From: Caldifarciminota bacterium
GTDB lineage: Bacteria; Hydrothermota; Tepidihabitantia; Tepidihabitantales; Tepidihabitantaceae
DNA length: 19,559 nucleotides
Assembly: GCA_016935775.1 (NCBI GenBank)
Contig: JAFGQF010000088.1
Location: 1 to 19,559, forward strand
Direction of reading: 5' to 3'
This document shows positions 6,167-14,081 of the stretch, piece by piece; the stretch's first letter is position 1; each line of letters opens with the position of its first letter. The translations under genes were made by a program, and so were the position numbers. A model generated the notes under the pieces. That model was not told where the DNA came from, ran no database searches, and saw only the letters and a program-made list of their open reading frames with translations.

Positions 6167-6936
6167 TACCGCTCCGCGACGACATCCGGTCCCGGACACG
6201 CCCCTGGGTCACCTATGGCCTCGTCGCGGCGTGCACGCTGGTCTTCTTCTACCAGCTTTTCTCCGAGCTTACCGACCCCAGGCTCGACAATGTCATCACC
6301 TTCACCTGGGGCATGGTCCCGGCCGAGGTGGTCCGCGGGCAACGCCTATGGACGCTCATTACCTCGATGTTCCTCCACGGAGGGTTCTTCCACATCATCG
6401 GTAACATGCTCTATCTCTGGATATTCGGCGACAATGTCGAGGATGCGCTCGGCCGGGGCTGGTACATCCTGGTTTACCTGGGAGCCGGGCTGTTCGGCAG
6501 CCTGCTGCACCTGGTGATGTCGGGCGGCCTTGTCCACGCGCCACCGCCGGTGGGAGTGGCCGAAATGCTCGAGGTCGCGGCCCGGAACCCCGGCGCGCTC
6601 GGTGAACTGCTGTTCCGCTATCCCCTGCTGCGGCCGATGATCGGCGCATCGGGGGCGATTTCGGGCGTCATGGGAGTGTACTTCGTGCTCTTCCCGCGCG
6701 CCCGGGTGCTGACGCTCGTGCCCATCCTGTTCTTCATCCGCATCATCTACCTGCCCGCTTTCGTCCTGCTCGGCTTCTGGATTCTCCTCCAGCTGTTCTA
6801 CGGCTGCAGCGCGGCTCCAGGAACCGGCGGGGTCGCCTATTTTGCCCACATCGGTGGCTTCGTGGTCGGCATCCTCGTCGGGCTGCTGGCGCGCCGGCGT
6901 CGGCGCAGCCAGGGCATCTGGTATGACATCAGCTAG
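6163..6936 (+). CDS. Rhomboid family intramembrane serine protease
   Basis: The 257-residue membrane protein has the rhomboid signature: H72-G-G-F-F-H77-I-I-G-N81 in the second helix, catalytic S163 in G-A-S-G-A-I-S-G, and the partner H229 in A-H-I-G-G. Six transmembrane segments can be seen, with an Arg-rich cytoplasmic end. Rhomboids cut substrate helices inside the membrane; the substrate here is unknown. Between the third helix and the serine helix is an insert of about 40 residues (roughly 120-158), longer than the short loop of most bacterial rhomboids. The ATG overlaps the ispF stop by the ATGA motif, and the 3' end overlaps the next gene by 14 bases, so the three genes are probably one operon. 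Confidence 0.93.
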   Translation: MIPLRDDIRSRTRPWVTYGLVAACTLVFFYQLFSELTDPRLDNVITFTWGMVPAEVVRGQRLWTLITSMFLHGGFFHIIGNMLYLWIFGDNVEDALGRGWYILVYLGAGLFGSLLHLVMSGGLVHAPPPVGVAEMLEVAARNPGALGELLFRYPLLRPMIGASGAISGVMGVYFVLFPRARVLTLVPILFFIRIIYLPAFVLLGFWILLQLFYGCSAAPGTGGVAYFAHIGGFVVGILVGLLARRRRRSQGIWYDIS

Positions 6937-8299
6937 CCGGCTGCTGGCTGCGGGACTGCTGGCGGCAGTTCTCGTGCGCGGCCTGTTGGCAATTCTGCCG
7001 GCCGGCGTGCCCCTTGAGACCAAGGTCGTCCACTCGGTCAGCGACGCCGCCGAGTACCTCGCCCTCGGCTCGAGCCTGGCCTTTCACCGGTCGTTTGCCC
7101 TGGACCCGGGGCCGCTGGCGCGGCCCGAGTTGTTCCGAACACCCGGCTGGCCAATGCTTCTTGCCCCGTTGTTCCGCTTCTTCGCCAACCCGCTGCCCGC
7201 GGTCATCGCGCTGCAGGCGCTGCTTTCGGTGCTGCTGGTCATCGCGACCTTCCGTTTCGCCTGCCGGCTCGGCCTCGAACCGCGCCACGCCGGCCTGGCC
7301 GCCCTGTTCGTCGGCCTGAGCCCGAATCTCGCCTTCCTGGCCACGAAGGCCGTTTCCGAAACGCTGTTCACGGTTCTGCTGTTGACCTGCCTGCTGCTGT
7401 TCCAGCGCTGGCGGGAGTCGGGCCGCGCCCGGGAAGCAGTCGCCTGCGGCGTTGCGGCCGGCCTCCTGGTGCTGGTCCGACCGATCGCGCTCTTCTTCCC
7501 GCTGCTGCTTTCGCTGCTGGCACTGCTCCTGTCCGGTTTCCGGACCTTACACCGGGTGGTTCACGCGCTGCTCCTGCTGGCCTGCGCCGCACTCGCGGTA
7601 CTGCCATGGGTAACCCGCAACGCCCGTGCTTCAGGCCGCTGGGTCGTATCAACCGCCGGCGAGCACAACCTCTTCCTGTACAACGGCGCGACCGCGCTGG
7701 CCGCCGCCCGCGGCATCGGAATCGAGGCAGCCCGCGACTCGATGCGGCAGGAAGCCGAATCCCGTTTCGGTCCGCTCGACCCTGCCGACGAAGTCGGTTT
7801 CTGGCGCGCGCTCGGCCGCATCGGGGCCGAGACCGTCCTGCGCCACCCCGGGCCCGCGCTGGTGTCCCAGTTCGGTGGACTCGTCGGCTGCTTCGCCGGG
7901 CCTCTCAGCCTCGGCCCGCTACTGGTCCACGCCGGCAAGCCGCCCTCCCGCGACCGTGTGTGGCAGGCCGCCCTGGCAATGGCCGCCCGGGGACGGCCGA
8001 CCGCCGCATTGAAGCTGGTGCGCGAGTCACGACTGGCAGGGGCCGGCACTTTCGCAACCACGGTCCTGGTCATATCCAGCCTGTTCTTGCTCGGACTAGT
8101 GACACTGGCGGTTGCCGGTCTTGCCCGTTGCCGAGAGCTGCGCTGGCTCGTGGCGCCGATACTCTACTTCACCGTGCTTGCTGGCCCGGTTGGCGAGGCG
8201 CGCTTCCGTGCGCCGGTGGAACCGATTCTCTGCCTGCTGGCTGCCGCGGCGCTTGCCCGAAGGCCCGCCGCCGGCTCGCGCCGGCGGCACCAGGCTTGA
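6923..8299 (+). CDS. Membrane glycosyltransferase, GT-C / ArnT-PMT-like
   Basis: The 458-residue protein has about ten hydrophobic segments and an acidic first outer loop (D41-A-A-E44-Y-L-A-L-G). Together these resemble the GT-C fold of dolichyl-phosphate-mannose or undecaprenyl-phosphate-sugar transferases (PMT/ArnT-like, GT39/GT83). Such enzymes transfer a lipid-linked sugar to a lipid or protein on the outer face of the cytoplasmic membrane; donor and acceptor cannot be told here. The chosen ATG at 6923 overlaps the end of the rhomboid gene by 14 bases; a longer in-frame extension to 6842 lies wholly inside that gene and lacks support. The family call rests on topology and the acidic loop, so it is moderately sure. 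Confidence 0.75.
   Translation: MTSASRLLAAGLLAAVLVRGLLAILPAGVPLETKVVHSVSDAAEYLALGSSLAFHRSFALDPGPLARPELFRTPGWPMLLAPLFRFFANPLPAVIALQALLSVLLVIATFRFACRLGLEPRHAGLAALFVGLSPNLAFLATKAVSETLFTVLLLTCLLLFQRWRESGRAREAVACGVAAGLLVLVRPIALFFPLLLSLLALLLSGFRTLHRVVHALLLLACAALAVLPWVTRNARASGRWVVSTAGEHNLFLYNGATALAAARGIGIEAARDSMRQEAESRFGPLDPADEVGFWRALGRIGAETVLRHPGPALVSQFGGLVGCFAGPLSLGPLLVHAGKPPSRDRVWQAALAMAARGRPTAALKLVRESRLAGAGTFATTVLVISSLFLLGLVTLAVAGLARCRELRWLVAPILYFTVLAGPVGEARFRAPVEPILCLLAAAALARRPAAGSRRRHQA
8267..8288. terminator. GC-rich hairpin at the end of the glycosyltransferase gene
   Basis: A perfect 9-bp stem (8267-8275 with 8280-8288) closes a TCGC loop, within the last codons of the + strand gene and about 30 bases beyond the stop of the convergent EF-G paralogue. 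The two genes converge with only 18 bases between stops. There is no U tract on either side, so a terminator role is only a suggestion. Confidence 0.3.
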
Positions 8300-8317
8300 A
8301 CGGTTCCGCGGTCGCGC

Positions 8318-10399
8318 CTAGCTCTCCTCCTGCTTGGCCCGCCGTGCTTCCTCGACAACCTTGGCCGCGCTCTCACGCGGGACCTCCTCGTAGTGGGAGA
8401 ACTCCATCGAGAAGAACCCACGGCCCTGGGTCATCGAGCGCAGGCTGTTGGAGTACTTGTAAAGCTCCGCTTCCGGCGCCTGGGCCTTGATCACCTGGAG
8501 GCTCCCCTGGGATTCCATCCCCATGATCCGGCCGCGCCGGGAGTTCAGGTCACCCATCACGTCGCCGGTGTAGTTGTCGGGAACGGCGATCTCGACATTC
8601 GCTATCGGCTCGAGCAGGACCACATCGGTCTTCTCGCAGCAGTTCTTGAACGCAAGGATAGCGGCGAGCTTGAAGGCGATATCCGACGAGTCCACGTCGT
8701 GGTATGAACCGTCATAGACCGTGGCCCTGATGTCGACCATCCGGTAGCCGGCAAGAATGCCCTTTTCCATTACTTCGCGCACGCCCTTCTCGACCGAGGG
8801 AATGAACTTACCGGGGATCGAACCGCCCTTGATCTCGTCGACGAATTCGAATCCGGCGCTACGCGGCAGAGGTTCGAGCCGCAGGTAGCAATCGCCGAAC
8901 TGGCCGCGGCCGCCGGTCTGCTTCTTGTGCCGGCCCTGGGCTTCGGCCTTCCGGGTGATGGTTTCACGATAGGCGACGCGCGGCTTGACCTGCTCGACGA
9001 CGACATCGAACCGGCGTTTCAGCCGCCCGACAACCACGTCAAGGTGAAGCTCGCCCATGCCACTGATGAGCTGCTGGCCAAGCTCGGGGTTGAAGTGGAA
9101 TGAGAAAGTGGGGTCTTCCTCGCGCAGCCGGGTGAGCCCATTCGAAACGCGCGCCTCGTCGCCCTTGCTCTGGGGCACTATTGCCACCGAGATCGAGGGC
9201 TTCGGAAAAGCAATCTCGGGAAGCCGCACCGGCTCGCGACGGTCACAGAGCGTGTCGCCGGTGTGCGTCTCCTTGAGCTTCACCAGGGCGCCGATCATCC
9301 CCGTACCCAGTCGCGGAACCTCGGTCCGCTCCCGCCCCTTGACAAGGTACATCTGGTTGATCTTCTCCTCCCGCCCGGTGGTCGCGTTCAGGACGGTCAT
9401 CCCGTTCTCAAGCGAGCCACTGAAGACCCTGATGTAGTTCATCTCGCCGACGTGCGACTCGGAGACGGTCTTGAATACGAGTGCCGCCAACGGCACGTCA
9501 GGCCGGCGCTCGACCCTGACCGCGTCGGTGCTGTCCGGCCTGGTGCCCTCGAGCGGCGAAAGCTCGGTCGGGCCGGGCAGGACATCAACCGCCAGGTCAA
9601 GTACGAGGTCGGTGCCGACCTGGGCGAGCGCGTCGGCACAGACGACCGGGAAGACCACCCCGGCCTTGATGCCGTTTCGAACACCCAGCCGCATCTCGGC
9701 CGGCGATATCTCGGCCCCCTCGAGGAACTTTTCCATCAGGTTCTCGTCCGCATCGGCCGCGGCCTCGACCAGCCGCTCCTTCCATTCCTTGATGGCGCCG
9801 GCCATCTCGGCCGGCACCGGTACCTCGGTGCGGTTGCCGCTGTCGTACCGATACGCCCGGTCGTTCAGCAGGTCGACCGCGCCCTCGAAACCAGCTTCTT
9901 TGCCGATCGGCAGGAATATCGGGGTGACGCTCGTGCCCAGGCTCTTGCGCATCTCCTCGACCGTGCCAAAGTAGTCGGTATTCTCGCGCCGCAGTTTCGT
10001 CACGACGACGATCCGGGCGAGCCCGGCCTCATCCAGGCGGCGCCAGGCCATCTCGGTGCCGACCTCGACACCCGAGGAGGCATCAACCACAACAACGCCG
10101 CTGTCGACCGCCCTGATCCCGGACACCACGTTGCCGAAGAAGTCGGCGTAGCCCGGCAGGTCGACGATATTGACCAGGACGTCCCGGTACTCGCCGTAGC
10201 CGAGCGCCAGGTTGATCCCGATCTTGCGGCTCACTTCGTCCTCGTCATGATCGAGCAACGCCGTGCCGTCGGCGACCGAGCCGAGCCGGTTATTCTGCTT
10301 CATCGCAAGCAGCAGGGCCTCGCAAATCGAGGTCTTGCCGGCGCCGCCGTGGCCGAAGAAGCCGATGTTCCGGACCTGTTCCGGGCTGATGTCTTTCAC
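8318..10399 (-). CDS. Elongation factor G paralogue (EF-G-like GTPase)
   Basis: The 693-residue protein has the five-domain EF-G layout: GTPase domain about 8-275, domain II about 300-390, domain III about 400-475 with S-G-M-G-E-L-H-L-D-V, domain IV about 480-600 with Y-H-D-V-D-S-S-D at its tip, and domain V to about 675. It differs from true EF-G in its nucleotide-binding motifs. G1 is G-H-G-G-A-G-K-T. The switch II histidine is Tyr84 (D-L-P-G-Y). The G4 motif N-K-x-D is T134-K-L-R137. Short switch I and the Tyr are, from memory, seen in EF-G2-type paralogues; the G4 change looks unusual. It may be a slow or altered GTPase acting on ribosomes. It starts at GTG (10397-10399) behind AGGAGGAC and has its own promoter. 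The main fusA is not in the window. Confidence 0.88.
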   Translation of the reverse strand: MKDISPEQVRNIGFFGHGGAGKTSICEALLLAMKQNNRLGSVADGTALLDHDEDEVSRKIGINLALGYGEYRDVLVNIVDLPGYADFFGNVVSGIRAVDSGVVVVDASSGVEVGTEMAWRRLDEAGLARIVVVTKLRRENTDYFGTVEEMRKSLGTSVTPIFLPIGKEAGFEGAVDLLNDRAYRYDSGNRTEVPVPAEMAGAIKEWKERLVEAAADADENLMEKFLEGAEISPAEMRLGVRNGIKAGVVFPVVCADALAQVGTDLVLDLAVDVLPGPTELSPLEGTRPDSTDAVRVERRPDVPLAALVFKTVSESHVGEMNYIRVFSGSLENGMTVLNATTGREEKINQMYLVKGRERTEVPRLGTGMIGALVKLKETHTGDTLCDRREPVRLPEIAFPKPSISVAIVPQSKGDEARVSNGLTRLREEDPTFSFHFNPELGQQLISGMGELHLDVVVGRLKRRFDVVVEQVKPRVAYRETITRKAEAQGRHKKQTGGRGQFGDCYLRLEPLPRSAGFEFVDEIKGGSIPGKFIPSVEKGVREVMEKGILAGYRMVDIRATVYDGSYHDVDSSDIAFKLAAILAFKNCCEKTDVVLLEPIANVEIAVPDNYTGDVMGDLNSRRGRIMGMESQGSLQVIKAQAPEAELYKYSNSLRSMTQGRGFFSMEFSHYEEVPRESAAKVVEEARRAKQEES

Positions 10400-10426
10400 G
10401 TTGTCCTCCTGAACGGTCGAGCCGGA

Positions 10427-10454
10427 ATCTTAGCCGAACGGACACGCGAGTCAA
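10427..10454 (-). promoter_or_regulatory. Promoter of the EF-G paralogue
   Basis: On the minus strand TTGACT (10449-10454), a 16-base spacer and TAAGAT (10427-10432) precede the gene. Transcription should begin near 10420, giving a leader of about 20 bases that contains the Shine-Dalgarno AGGAGGAC (10403-10410) 3-4 bases before the GTG. This unit has a leader, unlike thrS, ispF and purM. Confidence 0.7.
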
Positions 10455-10544
10455 GCGTTGGTGCGTAGGATTCCATTGCGCGTGAGTCTACCAAGCAGAG
10501 AACACCGGCGGTCAAAACGGCGGCCTGCCCTGCTCCCGGCCGGC

Positions 10545-10572
10545 TTGACTTCGTTGCCGGCCCGGCTAGATT
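10545..10572 (+). promoter_or_regulatory. Promoter of purM, leaderless type
   Basis: TTGACT (10545-10550), a 16-base spacer and TAGATT (10567-10572) are followed after 5 bases by the purM GTG at 10578. The start codon lies where transcription should begin. A 7-bp inverted repeat (10538-10544 and 10556-10562) straddles the -35 element and might be an operator. Confidence 0.65.
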
Positions 10573-10577
10573 TCCCC

Positions 10578-11576
10578 GTGCGCTATCGCGACGCTGGCGT
10601 CGACATCGACGCCGCCAACCAACTGAAGAAGACCATCGGCCGGCTCGCCCGTTCCACCTTCACGCCCGGGGTGGTTTCCGAGGTGGGACTCTTCGGCTCT
10701 CTCTTCCAGCTCAAGGGCTGGCGCGACCCGCTCCTGGTTGCCAGTTGCGACGGTGTCGGCACCAAGCTCACCGTTGCCCGGATCTGCGGCTGCCACGACA
10801 CTGTCGGCACGGACATAGTCAACCACTGCGTCAACGACATCCTCACCCTGGGGGCCCGACCGCTCTTCTTCCTCGACTACCTGGCCGGCTCGCGGCTTGA
10901 GCCGGCCCTGGTCGCCAACGTTGTCAGGGGACTGGCAAGAGCCTGCCGGGCGCACGGCTGCGCCCTGGTCGGCGGCGAGACCGCGCTGATGCCCGGCTGG
11001 TACCAGGGTGACGAGTTCGACCTGGTCGGCTTCATCCTGGGGGCGGTCGAACGGAAACGGGTCGTCGACGCCAGCCGTATCGCGCCGGGCGATGTTCTCA
11101 TCGGTTTGCCGTCCAACGGACTGCACACCAACGGCTACTCGCTCGCCCGCAAGGTGCTGTTCGAGCGGGCCGGGCTGAAGATGGACGCCCGCGTCAAGGG
11201 ACTCCGGCGGCCGCTCGGCAAGGAGTTGCTTCGTCCCCATCGCTCCTACTTCTCCGCGGTCTATCCCCTGCTCGGCTCGCTCAAGGCATTGGCCCACATA
11301 ACCGGCGGCGGGTTCTACGAGAATCTCGGCCGGCTGCTGCCCTCCGAATGCTCCTGCGTGATCCACCGCCGCTCCTGGCGCCCGGGAGAGTTGTTCCAGC
11401 TGATCGCCCGCCTCGGCGACGTACCGTCCCACGAGATGTACCGCACCTTCAACATGGGCATCGGGATGGTGCTGTTCTGCGCGCCCGGCAGGAAGGCCCG
11501 GCTGCTGGCCTCGCTCCGCGGCGCCCGCGTGATCGGCAAGGTCGTCCGCGGTACGTTCGGGGTCGCGGTCGTCTAG
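10578..11576 (+). CDS. purM: Phosphoribosylformylglycinamidine cyclo-ligase (AIR synthetase)
   Basis: PurM closes the imidazole ring in purine synthesis, turning FGAM and ATP into AIR. The 332-residue product shows the family's start (Y-R-D-A-G-V-D-I-D), S-C-D-G-V-G-T-K-L near 57-65, H83-x-x-N-D87, L-V-G-G-E-T-A-L-M-P-G (130-140), the loop S-N-G-L-H-T-N-G-Y-S near 179-188, and I-T-G-G-G-F-Y-E-N near the C-terminal part. The GTG at 10578 is chosen because it places the conserved N-terminus first and falls at the expected transcription start; a 40-codon in-frame extension upstream runs through the promoter. No other purine gene is nearby. The TAG stop lies in a CTAG shared with the stop of the convergent recombinase gene. 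Confidence 0.96.
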   Translation: MRYRDAGVDIDAANQLKKTIGRLARSTFTPGVVSEVGLFGSLFQLKGWRDPLLVASCDGVGTKLTVARICGCHDTVGTDIVNHCVNDILTLGARPLFFLDYLAGSRLEPALVANVVRGLARACRAHGCALVGGETALMPGWYQGDEFDLVGFILGAVERKRVVDASRIAPGDVLIGLPSNGLHTNGYSLARKVLFERAGLKMDARVKGLRRPLGKELLRPHRSYFSAVYPLLGSLKALAHITGGGFYENLGRLLPSECSCVIHRRSWRPGELFQLIARLGDVPSHEMYRTFNMGIGMVLFCAPGRKARLLASLRGARVIGKVVRGTFGVAVV

Positions 11577-12508
11577 CCCCGCGGATGAAATGTCCGGAAG
11601 ACCTCGCGCAGGTATTCGCGGTCGAGATGTACGTAGACCTGCGTGGTCGCTATGTCGGCATGCCCGAGTAGCTCCTGGACCACTCGCAGGTCTGCCCCGC
11701 CTTCAAGCAGATGAGTAGCAAAGCTGTGACGCAACGTGTGAGGCGTCACGCGCTGGCGAAGCCCGGCCAGGGCCACGCACTGGCGGACGATCTTCCAGGC
11801 TCCCATTCTCGACAACCGTCCGCCACGCCGGTTCAGAACCAACTGGGGGCACGCGCGCCTGCCGGCGAAGTGCGACCGTCCATCCGACAGGTACTCGCGT
11901 ACGGCCTGTTCCGCCGGGCCGCCCAGCGGCACGATCCGCTCCTTGCTGCGCTTGCCCACAACCCGCACGTAGCGGTCGTCCAGTACCACGTCGGCAACCC
12001 TCAGGTCCTGTAACTCGGCAATTCGCAGGCCGCATCCGTACAGCAACTCGAGCATCGTCCTGGCCCGCAGTCCCCAGGGTCGGTCCGGACCTCGCGCGGC
12101 CGCGCTGATCAGCCGGTCGACCTCGTCGGCCGACAGCACGCGCGGCAGCATCCGGCGCCGCCGCGGCAGCCGGACCGCCTCAACCGGGTCGGTCCGCAAC
12201 GCGCCCTCGGACACCAGGAAACGGCAGAATGCCCTCATGGATGCGAGCTTGCGCGCCAGCGTCGAAGCGGACATGCCCAGCCGGGTGAGGTCCTGCAGAT
12301 GAAGCCGCAAGGCTTCGGCGTCCACCCGGCCTGGTTCCAGCCGTGATGAAACCAGCAACTGATTCACATCGGACAGGTAGCTGCCGACAGTCAGGCGGGC
12401 CAGGCTGCGCTCGACAAGCAGGTGGTTGGCAAACCGCTCCAGCAGCCGCGCCCGGGTGGAATCCCGGTCCGGGTCAGGCGATGCGTGCCCGGTCAACGAT
12501 GGTGTCAC
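11573..12508 (-). CDS. Tyrosine recombinase, XerC/XerD-like
   Basis: The 311-residue protein has the SAM-like core-binding domain (about 20-105) and a tyrosine recombinase catalytic domain (about 120-305). The full catalytic set is visible: R162 (G-L-R-I-A-E-L), K186 (G-K-R-S-K-E-R), H257-x-x-R260 (H-T-L-R-H-S-F-A), H283 (L-G-H-A) and Y292. Length and motifs fit Xer proteins that resolve chromosome dimers at dif; XerC versus XerD cannot be settled here. It starts at GTG (12506-12508) inside the end of nadB, overlapping it by 35 bases, so it is the last gene of the operon rather than a free mobile integrase. A later start is possible because the first 18 residues are poorly conserved. Its stop TAG pairs with the purM stop in CTAG. 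Confidence 0.9.
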   Translation of the reverse strand: MTPSLTGHASPDPDRDSTRARLLERFANHLLVERSLARLTVGSYLSDVNQLLVSSRLEPGRVDAEALRLHLQDLTRLGMSASTLARKLASMRAFCRFLVSEGALRTDPVEAVRLPRRRRMLPRVLSADEVDRLISAAARGPDRPWGLRARTMLELLYGCGLRIAELQDLRVADVVLDDRYVRVVGKRSKERIVPLGGPAEQAVREYLSDGRSHFAGRRACPQLVLNRRGGRLSRMGAWKIVRQCVALAGLRQRVTPHTLRHSFATHLLEGGADLRVVQELLGHADIATTQVYVHLDREYLREVFRTFHPRG

Positions 12509-14060
12509 GAGCGAACCCGGGGTCCATCTGTGGGTGGTCCTGGTTGTAGTGTAGCCCGCGCGACTCCGGCCTGAGCCGGGCGCTCGTCACTACCAGCCGC
12601 GCGACCTCGAGCAGGTTGACCGTTTCGCGACAGGGAACGGATGCCGCTCGACCAAGGCTGCTTGCCTGCTCGCAGAGTTCGGCCAGCCTATCTCCGGCAT
12701 GTCGAAGACCGTCGTCGGTGCGCACGATGCCGGCGTGCTGCCACATAAGCCCCTGGAGTTCTTCACGCAGAGCGCCCGCCCGCCGGACTGCCGCGCCGTC
12801 CTCCGGGAGGAGCAATGACACCGCGATATCCCCGGGCTCGCCGGGAATGCCGGCTTCCACCAGGTGGTCCGCGGCCCGTTCGGCGAAGACCAGTGCTTCG
12901 AGCAGGGAATTCGACGCAAGACGATTCGCGCCGTGCAGGCCGGTGCAGGCGCACTCGCCGGCGGCCAGCAGACCGGAGACGGTCGTTTCGGACCACTCGT
13001 TCACCTCAAGACCGCCGCACACGTAGTGGGCTGCGGGGACCACCGGGATCGGGTCTTTTGTCATGTCTATGCCACTCTCCAGGCATGTCTGGTGGATCGT
13101 CGGGAAGCGTCGGCGAATCAGCTCGGGCGCGAGGTGAGTGGCATCGAGCAACACGTAGTCCTCGCCACGGGATTTCATCTCGGCGTCGGCAGCCCGTGCC
13201 ACGATATCGCGCGGCGCCAGCGAAGCGTCCGGGTGATAGCGCGACATGAAGGGTTCGCCGTCGCGGGTCCGCAGGATCGCCCCCTCTCCCCGCACCGCCT
13301 CGGAAATCAGGAACGCCCGCCCGTTGATGTCCGAGCCATACAGCGATGTCGGGTGAAACTGGATGAACTCCATGTTGGCAACCCGGGCGCCGGCCCGGAA
13401 TCCCATCGCGATGCCATCGCCGGTGGCGATCCGAGGGTTGGTTGTATGACGGTAGGCCTGGCCGATACCGCCGGTGGCCAGCATCACCACCCTTGCCCGG
13501 ACCACAATCGGCTCACCTGAGTCCGTGCTTAACATCTGGCAGCCGACACACCGCCCCGAATCGTCGAGCAACAACTCGGCTGCGAAGTGCTCCTCGGAGA
13601 GCATCACCTGGCCTGACGATTTGACCGCTCTCACGAGTCCGCGCTCGATCTCCAGACCGGTTCGGTCGGCGGCGTGCACTATCCGCCGACGATGATGTCC
13701 CCCCTCCTGACCGAGGTCGAACTGTTCCCTGCCCCTGGCGTCAACATAGGTGGAGAACCCCACGCCGGTCTCGTGCAGTTCACGGACCAGAGCCGGACCG
13801 GTCTCGGTGACCAGCCGGACGATTGCGGGACGCGCGAGCCCGGCCCCGGTAGCGAGCGTGTCGGAGGCGTGCAGCCCGGGCGCATCGTTCTCGGCCGTAG
13901 CGGCCGCGATGCCGCCCTGAGCATAGTTGGTCGCCGACTCAACATCGCTCTTCTTGGTAATAAGCAGCACCCGTCCCAGGCGGCTTGCCCGCAGGGCAAA
14001 CCATAGCCCGGCGATACCCGAGCCCACTACCAGTATGTCGGTGCTGAGATGGCCGGGCAT
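12474..14060 (-). CDS. nadB: L-aspartate oxidase
   Basis: NadB oxidises L-aspartate to iminoaspartate with FAD, the first step of NAD synthesis from aspartate. The 528-residue protein shows the dinucleotide fold V-V-G13-S-G15-I-A-G18, the flavin-linked S-A-T-N-Y-A-Q-G-G-I-A-A (42-53), G-G-H-x-R-R-R-I-x-H-A-A-D (120-132), F-H-P-T-S-L-Y and the active-site E-A-V-R-G-E-G-A. The end (H-Y-N-Q-D-H-P) fits the family. The related fumarate reductase flavoproteins share the fold, but the length and R-R-R-I-x-H-A motif favour NadB. The ATG lies 21 bases after the stop of the upstream DUF5683-like gene without a clear Shine-Dalgarno. nadA and nadC are not in the window, so the pathway genes are dispersed. 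Confidence 0.95.
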   Translation of the reverse strand: MPGHLSTDILVVGSGIAGLWFALRASRLGRVLLITKKSDVESATNYAQGGIAAATAENDAPGLHASDTLATGAGLARPAIVRLVTETGPALVRELHETGVGFSTYVDARGREQFDLGQEGGHHRRRIVHAADRTGLEIERGLVRAVKSSGQVMLSEEHFAAELLLDDSGRCVGCQMLSTDSGEPIVVRARVVMLATGGIGQAYRHTTNPRIATGDGIAMGFRAGARVANMEFIQFHPTSLYGSDINGRAFLISEAVRGEGAILRTRDGEPFMSRYHPDASLAPRDIVARAADAEMKSRGEDYVLLDATHLAPELIRRRFPTIHQTCLESGIDMTKDPIPVVPAAHYVCGGLEVNEWSETTVSGLLAAGECACTGLHGANRLASNSLLEALVFAERAADHLVEAGIPGEPGDIAVSLLLPEDGAAVRRAGALREELQGLMWQHAGIVRTDDGLRHAGDRLAELCEQASSLGRAASVPCRETVNLLEVARLVVTSARLRPESRGLHYNQDHPQMDPGFARDTIVDRARIA

Positions 14061-14081
14061 CAGAAGCCGGCGGCCGGTGGT

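Noticed and set aside
9263..10468. Long + strand open frame (401 codons) antisense to the EF-G paralogue
   Set aside because: It lies opposite a fully conserved five-domain protein and runs through that gene's Shine-Dalgarno and promoter. No motif or ribosome-binding site supports it.
10458..10577. In-frame N-terminal extension of purM by 40 codons
   Set aside because: It covers the promoter elements and adds residues absent from the family; homology starts exactly at the GTG at 10578.
11573..12508. Tyrosine recombinase as a mobile-element integrase
   Set aside because: It overlaps nadB, has Xer length and motifs, and there is no att repeat, cargo or change in base composition around it. 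The only tRNA gene is about 9 kb away.
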